Assembly (NCBI RefSeq): GCF_003344345.1
Contig: NZ_QPIP01000013.1
Span: 1 to 39,083, forward strand
Direction: 5' to 3'
Source: Wolbachia endosymbiont of Cylisticus convexus
GTDB lineage: Bacteria; Pseudomonadota; Alphaproteobacteria; Rickettsiales; Anaplasmataceae
Length of the DNA: 39,083 bases
Positions 1-7,650 of the stretch are shown piece by piece. A program made the position numbers and the translations under genes. The notes under the pieces are model-generated. The model searched no databases, was not told the origin of the DNA, and saw nothing but the letters and a program-made list of their open reading frames with translations. Position 1 is the first letter of the stretch, and the number at the start of each line of letters is the position of its first letter.

Positions 1-188
1 AAGTTCTCTAATTGCATAAAAGTCAACAATAATTTTTTGTATCATGAAAAATATTTTTTGATGTAAAATTCAGCTCTAATACAACCTTTTATTTATTATT
101 GTATTATCTTATTCAATCAAAAGAGGTTTTATTGGCAATAAAAACATCAACACTAATTTCCAATTAATCTCTTTTAAACTATGTAGCC

Positions 189-247
189 AATGAATATGTG
201 GATAAATACGTCCACACAAACTTAAAGTATTTATCCACATATTCATT
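189..247. repeat. Perfect 21-bp inverted repeat carrying two DnaA-box-like 9-mers
   Basis: Positions 189-209 are the exact reverse complement of 227-247, separated by 17 bases. Each arm contains the 9-mer TTATCCACA (231-239, and its complement at 197-205), which equals the classical DnaA-box consensus. It could be a hairpin in RNA or DNA, or a protein-binding inverted repeat. There is no T-run typical of a terminator directly after either arm. Confidence 0.75.
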
Positions 248-319
248 AAGCTTATAAAAACTAAGGTATCATTCTTTTCCTCTATAGTCTTAATGATTTT
301 ACATAAGTTAAAAGTAGCA

Positions 320-490
320 TGCTTCCATTGTTCTCTCCGCGGTCTAATATGGCTAATTTATATTGTAGCCAAGCCGCACTATACTTGTAGGCGGAAGTGG
401 ACGGCAACATGTACGCCACGAAGTCTATGCTTCAACTTATCCTCTTGCTTATCCCTTCCATCGGCATTGCTATCTTTACTTTCAGTAAAA
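320..490 (-). ncRNA. Possible structured RNA (bridge-RNA-like) in the IS110 3' flank
   Basis: The stretch is more G+C-rich than its neighbours and, read on the minus strand, has pairing blocks such as GTGGCG...CCGTCCAC and CGCC. It lies directly downstream of an intact IS110-type transposase gene. IS110-family elements are known to carry a non-coding bridge RNA in one of their flanks, downstream of the gene in the IS1111 subgroup. Assignment here is inference; the element's ends could not be located. Confidence 0.25.
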
Positions 491-515
491 TTATTGTTTT
501 ATACTTCTTTAGTGT

Positions 516-1535
516 TTATTGATAGCAAAACTCTTTTCTATCGATTAGCATCTTGTGCATAATCACGGCTAATTTTCTTGCTACTGCAACAATTGCTTTT
601 TTCATGCCCTTTTTCTTTTTAAGCTTCAATCCCCAGCTTCTTAATTTAAATGTCCTTTTACATTTTACCAGTAAGACCTGCGCGGCTTCATATAACATAT
701 TCCTACAGTCCACTGGTCCCATTTTTGATATACTTCCGTGTCGATCAATCTCACCAGAAGCGTACTGTCTTGGACTTAATCCCATATAGGCTCCAACTGT
801 ATAAGATGTTTCAAACCTATGCAGATCATCTATTGCAGCTTTATATGTCATTGCTACTATAATACCAACTCCTGGAACAGTAGTTAATAATTTACAATCC
901 TCATCTTTTTTGCTTTGTTCTGAGAGCATTTTATCAAGTTTTCTTGTTGATTCTTCTATTATTTCTAAACTATGTACTAATGATTCAATTGAGGTTTGGC
1001 TAATTTCATCTAGATTATTAACCATTTCTTGCACTTTTAAAGCAAAGTTTGCAGAACTAAGACGTTGATTAACTTTTATCCCGTATATTTTCAGTAATCC
1101 CCTTATTGTTCCCGCAATTTGCTCTCTGCAACGTATTAATTGTCTTCTGCTTCCAAGTATTATTTTAACCTGACAAGCTTCGTCTGATTTTACTAATACC
1201 TCCTTAAATAGCCCAACTCTCATCATTTGTGCTATGCCTCTTGCATCATTTTTATCATTCTTATTGATTCTCGCAGATAATGCTGCTGCCATATGCCTTG
1301 CATCTACACAAGTTACTGGTAATCCAAGATTCCTCAACTCTTTGCACATCGATATTGATAATTGCCCGCTTTCTATTCCTATGGACTCGTATTTTTTGTT
1401 TTGACCAAGCAGAAACTCAGCTATTGCACTGCTTTCACTTGCAACAACCCCTTCTTTAACAATTTTTCCTTTCTCATCAATGATACTAATAAAAGTTTCT
1501 TTGAGTGAGACATCTAACCCGCTATAATGTTTCAT
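516..1535 (-). CDS. IS110-family transposase
   Basis: 339 residues, the usual full length for this family. IS110 recombinases combine an N-terminal DEDD (RuvC-like) nuclease domain with a C-terminal domain carrying a catalytic serine. Visible here are the first Asp in GLDVSLKE (about residue 8), Glu in IGIESGQ (about 54), the Asp pair in NKNDKNDARG, and in the C-terminal half TVPGVGIIVA and the serine motif GLSPRQYASGE followed by HGSISKMG. The frame is intact, so the enzyme may be active. The C-terminal tail is basic (LKLKKKKGMKK). A relic of a different IS110-type gene lies just upstream, so this locus has received such elements more than once. Terminal repeats were not identified, as expected for a family without typical inverted ends. 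Confidence 0.9.
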   Translation of the reverse strand: MKHYSGLDVSLKETFISIIDEKGKIVKEGVVASESSAIAEFLLGQNKKYESIGIESGQLSISMCKELRNLGLPVTCVDARHMAAALSARINKNDKNDARGIAQMMRVGLFKEVLVKSDEACQVKIILGSRRQLIRCREQIAGTIRGLLKIYGIKVNQRLSSANFALKVQEMVNNLDEISQTSIESLVHSLEIIEESTRKLDKMLSEQSKKDEDCKLLTTVPGVGIIVAMTYKAAIDDLHRFETSYTVGAYMGLSPRQYASGEIDRHGSISKMGPVDCRNMLYEAAQVLLVKCKRTFKLRSWGLKLKKKKGMKKAIVAVARKLAVIMHKMLIDRKEFCYQ

Positions 1536-1698
1536 GAGACTACTCCTACTGTAAAAGTTTAAATTATTCTTGAAGAACTAATTCATTGAATTTGTTACTT
1601 CGTGCTAAAATAATGGAGTATGTCTCTCCATCATTCAATAGCAATTACAGTATGTACTTATAGTTTGTGTATATCCACAGCTACTGCTACGAGTTAGC

Positions 1699-1848
1699 TT
1701 AGATAGAAACTGACTGAGAGTTATATTCCTCAGTAAAAACCCTATCATCTCTGACCAAAGAGTTAGCAAGAATAAGCAGTTTTCTCATAGCAGCAGTGGA
1801 AGCAATTTTATATGGCTTTTTATGTTGATTGTACAATCTAGTTAAGAA
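1699..1848 (-). pseudogene. C-terminal relic of a second IS110-type transposase
   Basis: On the minus strand this stretch reads RLYNQHKKPYKIASTAAMRK, then LLILANSLVRDD and a stop at 1699. The pattern K.A..A.MRKLL.....L.RD is the usual C-terminus of IS110/IS1111-type transposases, and it differs from the tail of the intact copy at 516-1535. An in-frame stop at 1849-1851 cuts it off on the N-terminal side, so only about 50 codons remain. Confidence 0.7.
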
Positions 1849-2182
1849 TTAACCCTCTGTGCACTACCATGTGATACGTTCGAACTTTTCAATATAGTAA
1901 CTTTACTATACGCTAAAACTAGCTATATTAGCTTACTTTTGCTAAATTTACATACGAACCAAATTTCTTAATTTGATTGCAAAAATTTCAAGCTTCTCTT
2001 TTCACAACGCCGCTTTTATTTAAGTTGTTCTCACAAATATATGTACTATTTTTGTGCTTTTTAAAAAAAGTAAATAAATAAATTTTTTGTGGCACTACGA
2101 AATCAGTATTTTTCATAAACTTCAATATTACTTGAAAAATATTTGCTAAAATAGTAATGTAATAATATTTAGTAAGGTAAAA
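1849..2182. other. AT-rich intergenic region upstream of the LRR gene
   Basis: No gene recognised. A perfect 8-bp hairpin with a 2-base loop is at 1893-1910. The last part is the leader of the LRR gene, with AAGG six bases before its ATG. The long A/T stretch around 2060-2090 may hold the promoter, but I cannot assign boxes with confidence. Confidence 0.4.
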
Positions 2183-4066
2183 ATGAATTTCAACGAGCAT
2201 GTTCAAGGCGACAAATTATATTTTGATCATCAAGAAGAAGTAGATATCAAGAAATTGATAAGCTTTTTGCAAAAGAATAGAAACATCACACAACTTTCTC
2301 TCATGGTTTGTGGTATTGATGAAAAAGGAGCAAAAGAATTAGCTAAGCTTACAAACCTTACTGAATTTAATTTGAGTTATAACAGTATTGGTGATGAAGG
2401 AGCAAAAGAATTAGCTAAGCTTACAAACCTTACTGAACTTAATTTGGATGATAACAAAATTGGTGATGAAGGAGCAAAAGCTTTAGCTAAACTTACAAAC
2501 TTTACTAAACTTAGTTTGGAAAATAACGAAATTGGTGAAGAAGGAGCGAAAGCTTTAGCTAATCTTACGAACCTTGAAGATGAGGTGTATGCGAGTAGTA
2601 AAGTAAAAAACAAACAAAGTGGGGCGTGTGCAAAGCAAATAGCAGATGGGGCTGTACCGCTAAATGTTATTCCAGTTAGTGACGGCTTAAACGCGAGTAA
2701 TACTGATACCGATCCAAGCAATTTTAATTTAGAGGAAGATTTGAACTCAAGCTATGATTTAGATAACTCTCTTCCTTTTTTAGAAGGAGATTCATCTTTA
2801 GTAGAAAAAGAAATACCATTGACTGATGAAGAGAGTTTGTTAAACGACAAATTTCATCAGAAGATGAATTATATAGAGGAAAAAAATAAACAAAAGTATA
2901 AGAAAATTATAGGAGAAAATGAAAAGTATATAAAAGCCTGGACAAAGAGTGCTCTAAAAGATATTAAAGATGTAGCAATTGAGTATCTTGAAAGGGGGAT
3001 AAAGTTAAACTCATATTGTGATGACAATAGAACAACTGTAGTGAACTTAATATTTGAGAAAATACAAGGTGTTCTTGAAAAAGTAAACCCTGGCAGAGAG
3101 ATTCGTTTTAGTAAAGATCCAGATCCAGCAATAGAAAACGTGAGCATTATACAAAACATTGCTTTAAATTTACTATTAAAAGGCGGGAAAGTGCAGCGAT
3201 ATCTTTTCTATAACGATAGGATGTCACATGCGACTATGGGATTTATAAATCCTCGTAATAAAGGGTTTCATGAAGATGAAGAGTTTGATAAAGATGAAGG
3301 GTTTTATGAAGATGAAGAATTTGATGAAGATGAAGGGTTTTATGAAGAGAAACAGTTTGATAAATGTCTTTTTGATGAATGTAAATACATTATGGATCAG
3401 CTAAAAAGTGCTGCGTATGAAAGCATTGTGAACAAAAACAAACAAATTCAAGATGAGTTAGAAATAAACATAGATAATATATATTCTTATATAAAGTATC
3501 CACAAGGTAGTATTGTTGAGATTGTAAAAATTACAAATGAATTGGAGGTAGAACATCTAGAATTAAAAGTCTGCGAGTTGGAGATAGGAGGAAGTAAAGT
3601 AATAGTTGAATTTGAAGAAGAAGGCAGAAATTACACTGACATTATAGGTAGTGACGGTATAGTGTTAACTTTCTACACCAGCTTGGGAGGATTAGAAGTT
3701 AGATTATATCCTGATAAGGAGGATGAAAATCTCATAAGGGTAGAAGTAAGAGATCAAGGAAAGTTAAAGAAATTGAAAAGCTGTAACGAAGAAATAGGGG
3801 AAAATTGCTTCCTTGGTGGATTATCAGTTAATAAAGCTATAGAACAAGGGTATTTTGAACGACCTAGAAAGCTTTGTCAGTCTTCTGAAAGAGTTAGCCT
3901 ATCTAAAAAAATTGAGGAGGGAGTCTTAGAAGCAGTAAGAGGTTTACAGCCTGGCGATATAATGAACTCTTCGTCAAATTCCTGTAGAGAAGGCTATGCA
4001 GAAAATCAGGATGCTAGTATGAACTCAAGTCACTCAGTGCAGTATAGCAAGTCAAGAGGAGTATAA
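2183..4066 (+). CDS. Leucine-rich-repeat protein, candidate host-interaction protein
   Basis: 627 residues. Residues about 34-131 hold four leucine-rich repeats of 24 residues of the ribonuclease-inhibitor type (pattern LTNLTELNLDDNKIGDEGAK), near-identical at DNA level with a 72-base period. The rest has no family I recognise. About residues 361-394 carry an acidic repeat of 12 residues (GFYEDEEFDEDE) in nearly three copies. No signal peptide or transmembrane segment is evident. LRR proteins of intracellular bacteria often bind host proteins; that role here is inference. The start is supported by AAGG just upstream. The gene stands alone, between an IS110-rich segment and an unknown gene on the other strand. 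Repeat number is likely to vary between strains because the copies are so similar. Confidence 0.8.
   Translation: MNFNEHVQGDKLYFDHQEEVDIKKLISFLQKNRNITQLSLMVCGIDEKGAKELAKLTNLTEFNLSYNSIGDEGAKELAKLTNLTELNLDDNKIGDEGAKALAKLTNFTKLSLENNEIGEEGAKALANLTNLEDEVYASSKVKNKQSGACAKQIADGAVPLNVIPVSDGLNASNTDTDPSNFNLEEDLNSSYDLDNSLPFLEGDSSLVEKEIPLTDEESLLNDKFHQKMNYIEEKNKQKYKKIIGENEKYIKAWTKSALKDIKDVAIEYLERGIKLNSYCDDNRTTVVNLIFEKIQGVLEKVNPGREIRFSKDPDPAIENVSIIQNIALNLLLKGGKVQRYLFYNDRMSHATMGFINPRNKGFHEDEEFDKDEGFYEDEEFDEDEGFYEEKQFDKCLFDECKYIMDQLKSAAYESIVNKNKQIQDELEINIDNIYSYIKYPQGSIVEIVKITNELEVEHLELKVCELEIGGSKVIVEFEEEGRNYTDIIGSDGIVLTFYTSLGGLEVRLYPDKEDENLIRVEVRDQGKLKKLKSCNEEIGENCFLGGLSVNKAIEQGYFERPRKLCQSSERVSLSKKIEEGVLEAVRGLQPGDIMNSSSNSCREGYAENQDASMNSSHSVQYSKSRGV
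2339..2575 (+). repeat. Tandem 72-bp repeats encoding the LRRs
   Basis: The block beginning AAGCTTACAAACCTTACTGA recurs at 2345 and 2417 and, diverged, at 2489 and near 2561, a 72-base period equal to 24 codons. The middle copies are nearly identical, which indicates recent duplication. Confidence 0.85.
3263..3363 (+). repeat. Tandem 36-bp acidic repeat
   Basis: A 36-base unit (12 codons: GFYEDEEFDEDE and variants) is present at 3263-3298, 3299-3334 and partly at 3335-3363 inside the LRR gene. Confidence 0.85.
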
Positions 4067-4109
4067 GTACTCCAGGTTAAAATAACAGATTTTTAGGCAA
4101 GGCCAAGGG

Positions 4110-4523
4110 TTATAAATTACCTTTCTTCAAGCCGGTTTTTGAGATTACAATTTTATTTACCTCTTTTGAGTGGCTCTCTACAGTTGGAGTTACATTAAAT
4201 TCTACTATGTTTTTATCCAAAGTTACATCATTTACCACATAGTCAGAATTCAAAAGATCACTATAATAGCTTCCGCTTCTCCAGCTACCCTCTGATATTT
4301 GCAAATACTCTTTGTCTAGCCATATAAGAGATGTTCTCTCATGATCTTTATGAGAAAATGCTAAATTTTCATCTTCTTTTCCACACGGGTGAAGCACCAG
4401 CGAGTATAAGTAAAAATCATCTTTAATATGCTGACCATCTTTATTATATTTGTGTACTTCATAATAAGAGTTATCATTAACAAATTCTGAATCATTATTG
4501 AAAAAATCTATAAAGTACGTCAT
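4110..4523 (-). CDS. Uncharacterised protein, 137 aa
   Basis: Not recognised. A soluble-looking 137-residue protein rich in Asp, Asn, Ser and aromatic residues, with no transmembrane segment or signal peptide. It contains one Cys (LHPCGKED). The start at 4523 has GAGG nine bases upstream. Its 3' end faces the LRR gene's 3' end with about 40 bases between them, so the two are convergent. It may be a lineage-specific accessory protein; no function is proposed. Confidence 0.6.
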   Translation of the reverse strand: MTYFIDFFNNDSEFVNDNSYYEVHKYNKDGQHIKDDFYLYSLVLHPCGKEDENLAFSHKDHERTSLIWLDKEYLQISEGSWRSGSYYSDLLNSDYVVNDVTLDKNIVEFNVTPTVESHSKEVNKIVISKTGLKKGNL

Positions 4524-4771
4524 GATGTTAGCCTCTTTTATTAATAAACTACTAATAGTGTAACTAATATTTTTATATAAGTCAATATAAGTTAATTTAT
4601 TAACTAAAATTTTGGACTAAACTCGCAAGTAACCTGTCATTCCTTACTGGGAAGATTTTCCTGATTTTAACTATTTGTTAATATGTATCAAGATCTTCGC
4701 TATTTTATGTTAATATCCTTACATATTTGAGTATAAGTTTCTGTGAGCATTAGTGATCTCCTTTATAAACG

Positions 4772-4990
4772 TTACAACACTAAGCCATAAAATTTCTCCA
4801 TCTGCTCACTCCATAGCATCGGTATTTCTCTTAAATCAGCTAGCTTCAAATCTCTTGGTTGCCTCCCATTTACTATATCTTCCTTAATCTTCGGAGCTAA
4901 ATAATTCAGCCTTAAAATTTGTTGTATACGTCTTGTACCTATATTAATTTTAATGCTCAGCTCCTTCACACTTGCGTATTTTCCTACCAC
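4772..4990 (-). pseudogene. C-terminal relic of a phage-type large serine recombinase
   Basis: The frame reads KYASVKELSIKINIGTRRIQ, then LNYLAPKIKEDIVNGRQP, DLKLADLREIPMLWSEQMEKFYG. The block LAP.I...I..G.QP..L....L....P..W..Q...FG is the usual C-terminus of serine site-specific recombinases such as the phage WO integrase; the resolvase catalytic domain is absent. The apparent GTG start at 4988-4990 comes from the neighbouring transposase relic, so this is a fused remnant, not a real small gene. Identification as phage WO-derived is inference from the organism. Confidence 0.7.
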
Positions 4991-4992
4991 CT

Positions 4993-5102
4993 TTAGCCTT
5001 TATTGGCTTCTCGTAAAATTTCTACTATTTTATCAAATGTTGCCTTTTTTACTCCTGTTAACCTGCGAAATCATCTAACTCTTTTACTGTTTTGTATTTC
5101 AC
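4993..5102 (-). pseudogene. N-terminal relic of an IS5-type transposase
   Basis: Minus strand reads VKYKTVKELDDFA, then after a one-base frame change LTGVKKATFDKIVEILREAN, then stops. This resembles the N-terminus of IS5-family transposases of Wolbachia (KYKTVKELDDFARLTGVKKATF...). The break is at 5067-5071, where one base appears missing in the expected Ala-Arg-Leu codons. The sequence then runs directly into the recombinase relic at about 4985. Confidence 0.6.
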
Positions 5103-5332
5103 CTTTTCCCTCACTCAAAACACATCATTTTTCTTCGCTTTATCCTAGTTTCGAAAGAGGTCTATTTTCTTAACTTGACGCCTATGGTTGAAACCACTAT
5201 CTTTTTATGTTAAAACTATCATATATACTATAGTATAATAAGCATAGACAGATATAGCTAAGGGATGTTCCATATTATGGCAGAACTTACTTTAGGAGAT
5301 GTTTTTTATAGGTTTGATGTTATAATTAAAAT
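5103..5332. other. Intergenic region upstream of the xerD unit
   Basis: No clear gene. It contains a perfect 14-bp palindrome TATACTATAGTATA near 5224-5237. A 19-codon open frame (5277-5336, beginning MAELTLGDVFYRFDV) overlaps the next small gene by ATGA; it may be a gene relic, and I do not recognise it. Confidence 0.35.
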
Positions 5333-5503
5333 ATGATAAAAACAAGATCAAATTTGAAAAAAAGGTTAAAACAAAAGTTTGTAATGCTTACCTTATTGAT
5401 AAACGCTTTATTTGTCTCATATTTTCTCATAAAAAACACAGGAAATACTTTTAATCAAATTATAGTCAAAGAAATAAATATAGGAGCTGACAATGAAAAA
5501 TAA
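5333..5503 (+). CDS. Small membrane protein, 56 aa, translationally coupled to xerD
   Basis: 56 residues: a basic N-terminus (KTRSNLKKRLKQK) followed by one hydrophobic helix (VMLTLLINALFVSYFLI) and a short polar tail, so a single-pass inner-membrane protein is predicted. Its last 11 bases overlap the xerD start at 5493. The length and topology recall the N-terminal half of FtsB/DivIC-type division proteins, but the coiled coil that should follow is missing, so this is only a suggestion. It could also be a truncated gene. Confidence 0.4.
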   Translation: MIKTRSNLKKRLKQKFVMLTLLINALFVSYFLIKNTGNTFNQIIVKEINIGADNEK

Positions 5504-6479
5504 ACAGTCGCAAAATAAAAAAGAAAATCTTTACATAACATATTACATAGATGCTTTGGCTTCAGAGAGGTCTGCTACACAAAATACTTTGGAAAGTTAT
5601 CGTTCAGATTTACACCAACTTGAAAAGTTTTTATTAGAAGGAAGCACTACCTTAGTTGGTGCAAGTAAAGCTAATGTTAAAGATTATTTAAACTTTTTAT
5701 ATACACAAAAAAAATATAAATGTAGCTCCATATCAAGAAAAATGTCTGCTATAAGAAATTTCTATAAGTGCCTATTTAATGACGGAATAATAGACTTTAA
5801 CCCAGCACCGGTTAATGATAATGAATTAAAAAATCCAAAGGTTTCTCGTCCTTTGCCTAAGTGTTTAAGTATTCAAGAAATATTTTCGCTCATGGAAACA
5901 GTAAAAAAACCAGCAAGCGGATCAAATAAAGAGATGAGCAATAAAAGGCTATGTGCAATTTTAGATATCCTTTACTCTTCCGGGATGCGTATTTCTGAAC
6001 TAATTAATATGAAGTTATGTGAAGTGTCACATTTAGTAAACAGTAACGGTAAAGAAGGCTATATAATAATAAAGGGAAAAAGTGGCAGAGAAAGACAAAT
6101 CTTTTTTAATGAGCAAGCATTGCAAAGCCTTAAAGATTATTTATCAATTCGTGAAAATCTACTCCCTAACAACAAAAAATCTGATTGGCTATTTCCAGGT
6201 GATAAACCTAATAAACCAATTACAAGGCAAAGGATTGGTCAATTAATAAAGGATTTAGCAGGAAAGTGCAATATTGATAAAAATAAAGTCTCTCCACATG
6301 TGATTAGGCATTCTTTTGCTACCCATCTACTAAATAGCGGAGCAAATATTGTGTTGATACAGAAAATTCTTGGCCATACTAACCTTTCTACAACACAAAT
6401 ATATACTCATATTGCTAACGAAAAGTTAAAGGACAAATTAGCTAATTCGCATCCTATTACTCAGATAATCAATAATTAA
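5493..6479 (+). CDS. xerD: Tyrosine recombinase XerD
   Basis: 328 residues. Tyrosine recombinase that with XerC resolves chromosome dimers at dif. An N-terminal SAM-like core-binding domain (about 10-100) precedes the catalytic domain. Catalytic residues are visible: Arg in SSGMRISEL, Lys in IKGKSGRER, HVIRHSFATHLL (His-x-x-Arg), His in LGHTNLSTTQ and the nucleophile Tyr in IYTHIA. XerD rather than XerC is suggested by SPHVIRHSFATHLLNSGA, LSTTQIYTH and the terminal SHPI. It contains an in-frame run of eight A at 5707-5714. The start overlaps the small membrane gene, with GGAG seven bases before the ATG. Confidence 0.9.
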   Translation: MKNKQSQNKKENLYITYYIDALASERSATQNTLESYRSDLHQLEKFLLEGSTTLVGASKANVKDYLNFLYTQKKYKCSSISRKMSAIRNFYKCLFNDGIIDFNPAPVNDNELKNPKVSRPLPKCLSIQEIFSLMETVKKPASGSNKEMSNKRLCAILDILYSSGMRISELINMKLCEVSHLVNSNGKEGYIIIKGKSGRERQIFFNEQALQSLKDYLSIRENLLPNNKKSDWLFPGDKPNKPITRQRIGQLIKDLAGKCNIDKNKVSPHVIRHSFATHLLNSGANIVLIQKILGHTNLSTTQIYTHIANEKLKDKLANSHPITQIINN

Positions 6480-6534
6480 ACTTATTGTTTTTAACTTGTA
6501 ATAAAGTTAAATTTAAATAAATTTATGTGAGTTT

Positions 6535-7260
6535 GTGATTGCAAGTTTATTGTTTAACTTATTCCTTATATTATGGGAAGTATTCTATACTTTAATTACT
6601 CTCCCTGTAATTTTCTTTCCTGAGTGTGTAATAACCATTTTTCTCATCTATTCGGTGAAAGTTGTATTATTCACGCTGCGTTTATTATGTGGCATTAAAT
6701 ATGAAGTGAGGGGAATGGAAAACATTCCTCAGCAACCTTTTATCATTGCATCTAAACACCAATCTCCATTTGAAACATTTATTTTTATACTACTATTTAG
6801 AAAAGCAGTTTTTATTTTAAAACGTGAATTGAAATGGATTCCATTCATTGGTTTGCATCTCATGGCACTGAAAATGATTTTTATTAACCGCTCAGATGGT
6901 ATTAGTTCTATGCGTCATATTATTAAATTAGCAAAAATGCGTATAAAAGAAAATAGAAGCATAATAATATTTCCTGAAGGTACAAGAACGACTATAAACC
7001 AAAGTATAAAATATCAACCAGGTATTGCTGCTTTATATAGCGTATTATCTGTTCCTGTATTACCGGTTGCTTTAAACACTGGTTTGTTTTGGCCGAAAAG
7101 CATACTTTCTCTGAGAAAGAATCCCGGAAAGGCAGTAATAGAAATATTGCCCCCAATATATCATGGATTAAACAAAAATGAATTCTTGCAAAGTTTAGAA
7201 AAAATCATTGAAGAGAGAAGTAGTAGATTAATTGCAGAAAAAACTGATATTGCAAATTAA
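6535..7260 (+). CDS. plsC: 1-acyl-sn-glycerol-3-phosphate acyltransferase
   Basis: 241 residues. PlsC acylates lysophosphatidic acid to phosphatidic acid at the inner membrane in phospholipid synthesis. Two hydrophobic segments lie in the first 60 residues. The acyltransferase motif appears as KHQSPFETF (HX4E in place of the common HX4D) and the second motif as FPEGTRT. The start is GTG at 6535; no ATG fits upstream because of stops. It sits between xerD and rpsT on the same strand, with gaps of 55 and 40 bases. The HX4E form is known in this family. Confidence 0.88.
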   Translation: MIASLLFNLFLILWEVFYTLITLPVIFFPECVITIFLIYSVKVVLFTLRLLCGIKYEVRGMENIPQQPFIIASKHQSPFETFIFILLFRKAVFILKRELKWIPFIGLHLMALKMIFINRSDGISSMRHIIKLAKMRIKENRSIIIFPEGTRTTINQSIKYQPGIAALYSVLSVPVLPVALNTGLFWPKSILSLRKNPGKAVIEILPPIYHGLNKNEFLQSLEKIIEERSSRLIAEKTDIAN

Positions 7261-7300
7261 CAAAAAACTTTATAATTAAAAAAAGTACAGGTATTAATAT

Positions 7301-7570
7301 ATGGCAAATCATAAGAGTGCTAAAAAAATGATAAAGGTAATAGCAAAACGCACTTTAATAAATAAGATGCGGAAAAGTAAAACTCGTACTGCTATTAGAA
7401 AATTGGTCGATACAATCAAGTCTGGTGATAAAGAGAATATTGTCTTAGCATTTCGGAATGCTGAATCCAATTTACACAAATGTGTAAATAAAGGTGTTAT
7501 TCATAGGAATACTGCTGCACGTAAAATAAGTCGCTTAAATGCAAAAGTAAAAGCATTGATGACAGCATAA
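7301..7570 (+). CDS. rpsT: 30S ribosomal protein S20
   Basis: 89 residues, the normal length for S20, which binds 16S rRNA in the small subunit. The N-terminus MANHKSAKKMIK and the basic helical RNA-binding character (KSKTRTAIRK; HRNTAARKISRL) are diagnostic. ATG start 40 bases after plsC. No terminator with a T-run was found after the stop. Confidence 0.95.
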   Translation: MANHKSAKKMIKVIAKRTLINKMRKSKTRTAIRKLVDTIKSGDKENIVLAFRNAESNLHKCVNKGVIHRNTAARKISRLNAKVKALMTA

Positions 7571-7650
7571 TATGGTTAATTTAAAGTTAATCGGATTAAT
7601 ATATACTCCTCAATTTGTATATCTTGTATAAAATTTAAGTAGCTTAAGTG

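Larger units (their letters stand above)
1..515. other. Non-coding left edge, flank of the IS110-type element
   Basis: No convincing gene is seen. The first 180 bases are AT-rich without obvious structure. A 21-base perfect inverted repeat follows (listed separately). From about 320 to 480 the base composition becomes clearly richer in G+C than the surroundings and holds several short complementary blocks. This segment lies just 3' of the transposase and probably belongs to the insertion sequence. The open frame on the + strand here has no recognisable family. Confidence 0.5.

Noticed and set aside
189..247. Chromosomal replication origin at the DnaA-box inverted repeat
   Set aside because: Only two boxes, no cluster, no AT-rich unwinding region with other regulator sites, and the neighbouring genes are not those usually found at the Wolbachia origin.
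293..562. 89-residue + strand gene
   Set aside because: Cys/Leu/Ser-rich composition without family, overlapping the transposase 3' end and the likely structured flank of the IS element.
1893..1910. Terminator at the 8-bp hairpin TATAGTAA/TTACTATA
   Set aside because: Two-base loop, all but two pairs are A/T, no T-run, and no gene ends nearby.
2377..2721. Antisense gene in the LRR region
   Set aside because: It is open only because the LRR repeats are regular; the product mirrors the repeat and has no ribosome binding site.
4772..4990. Functional small DNA-binding protein
   Set aside because: It matches only the tail of a large recombinase, and the start codon comes from another relic.
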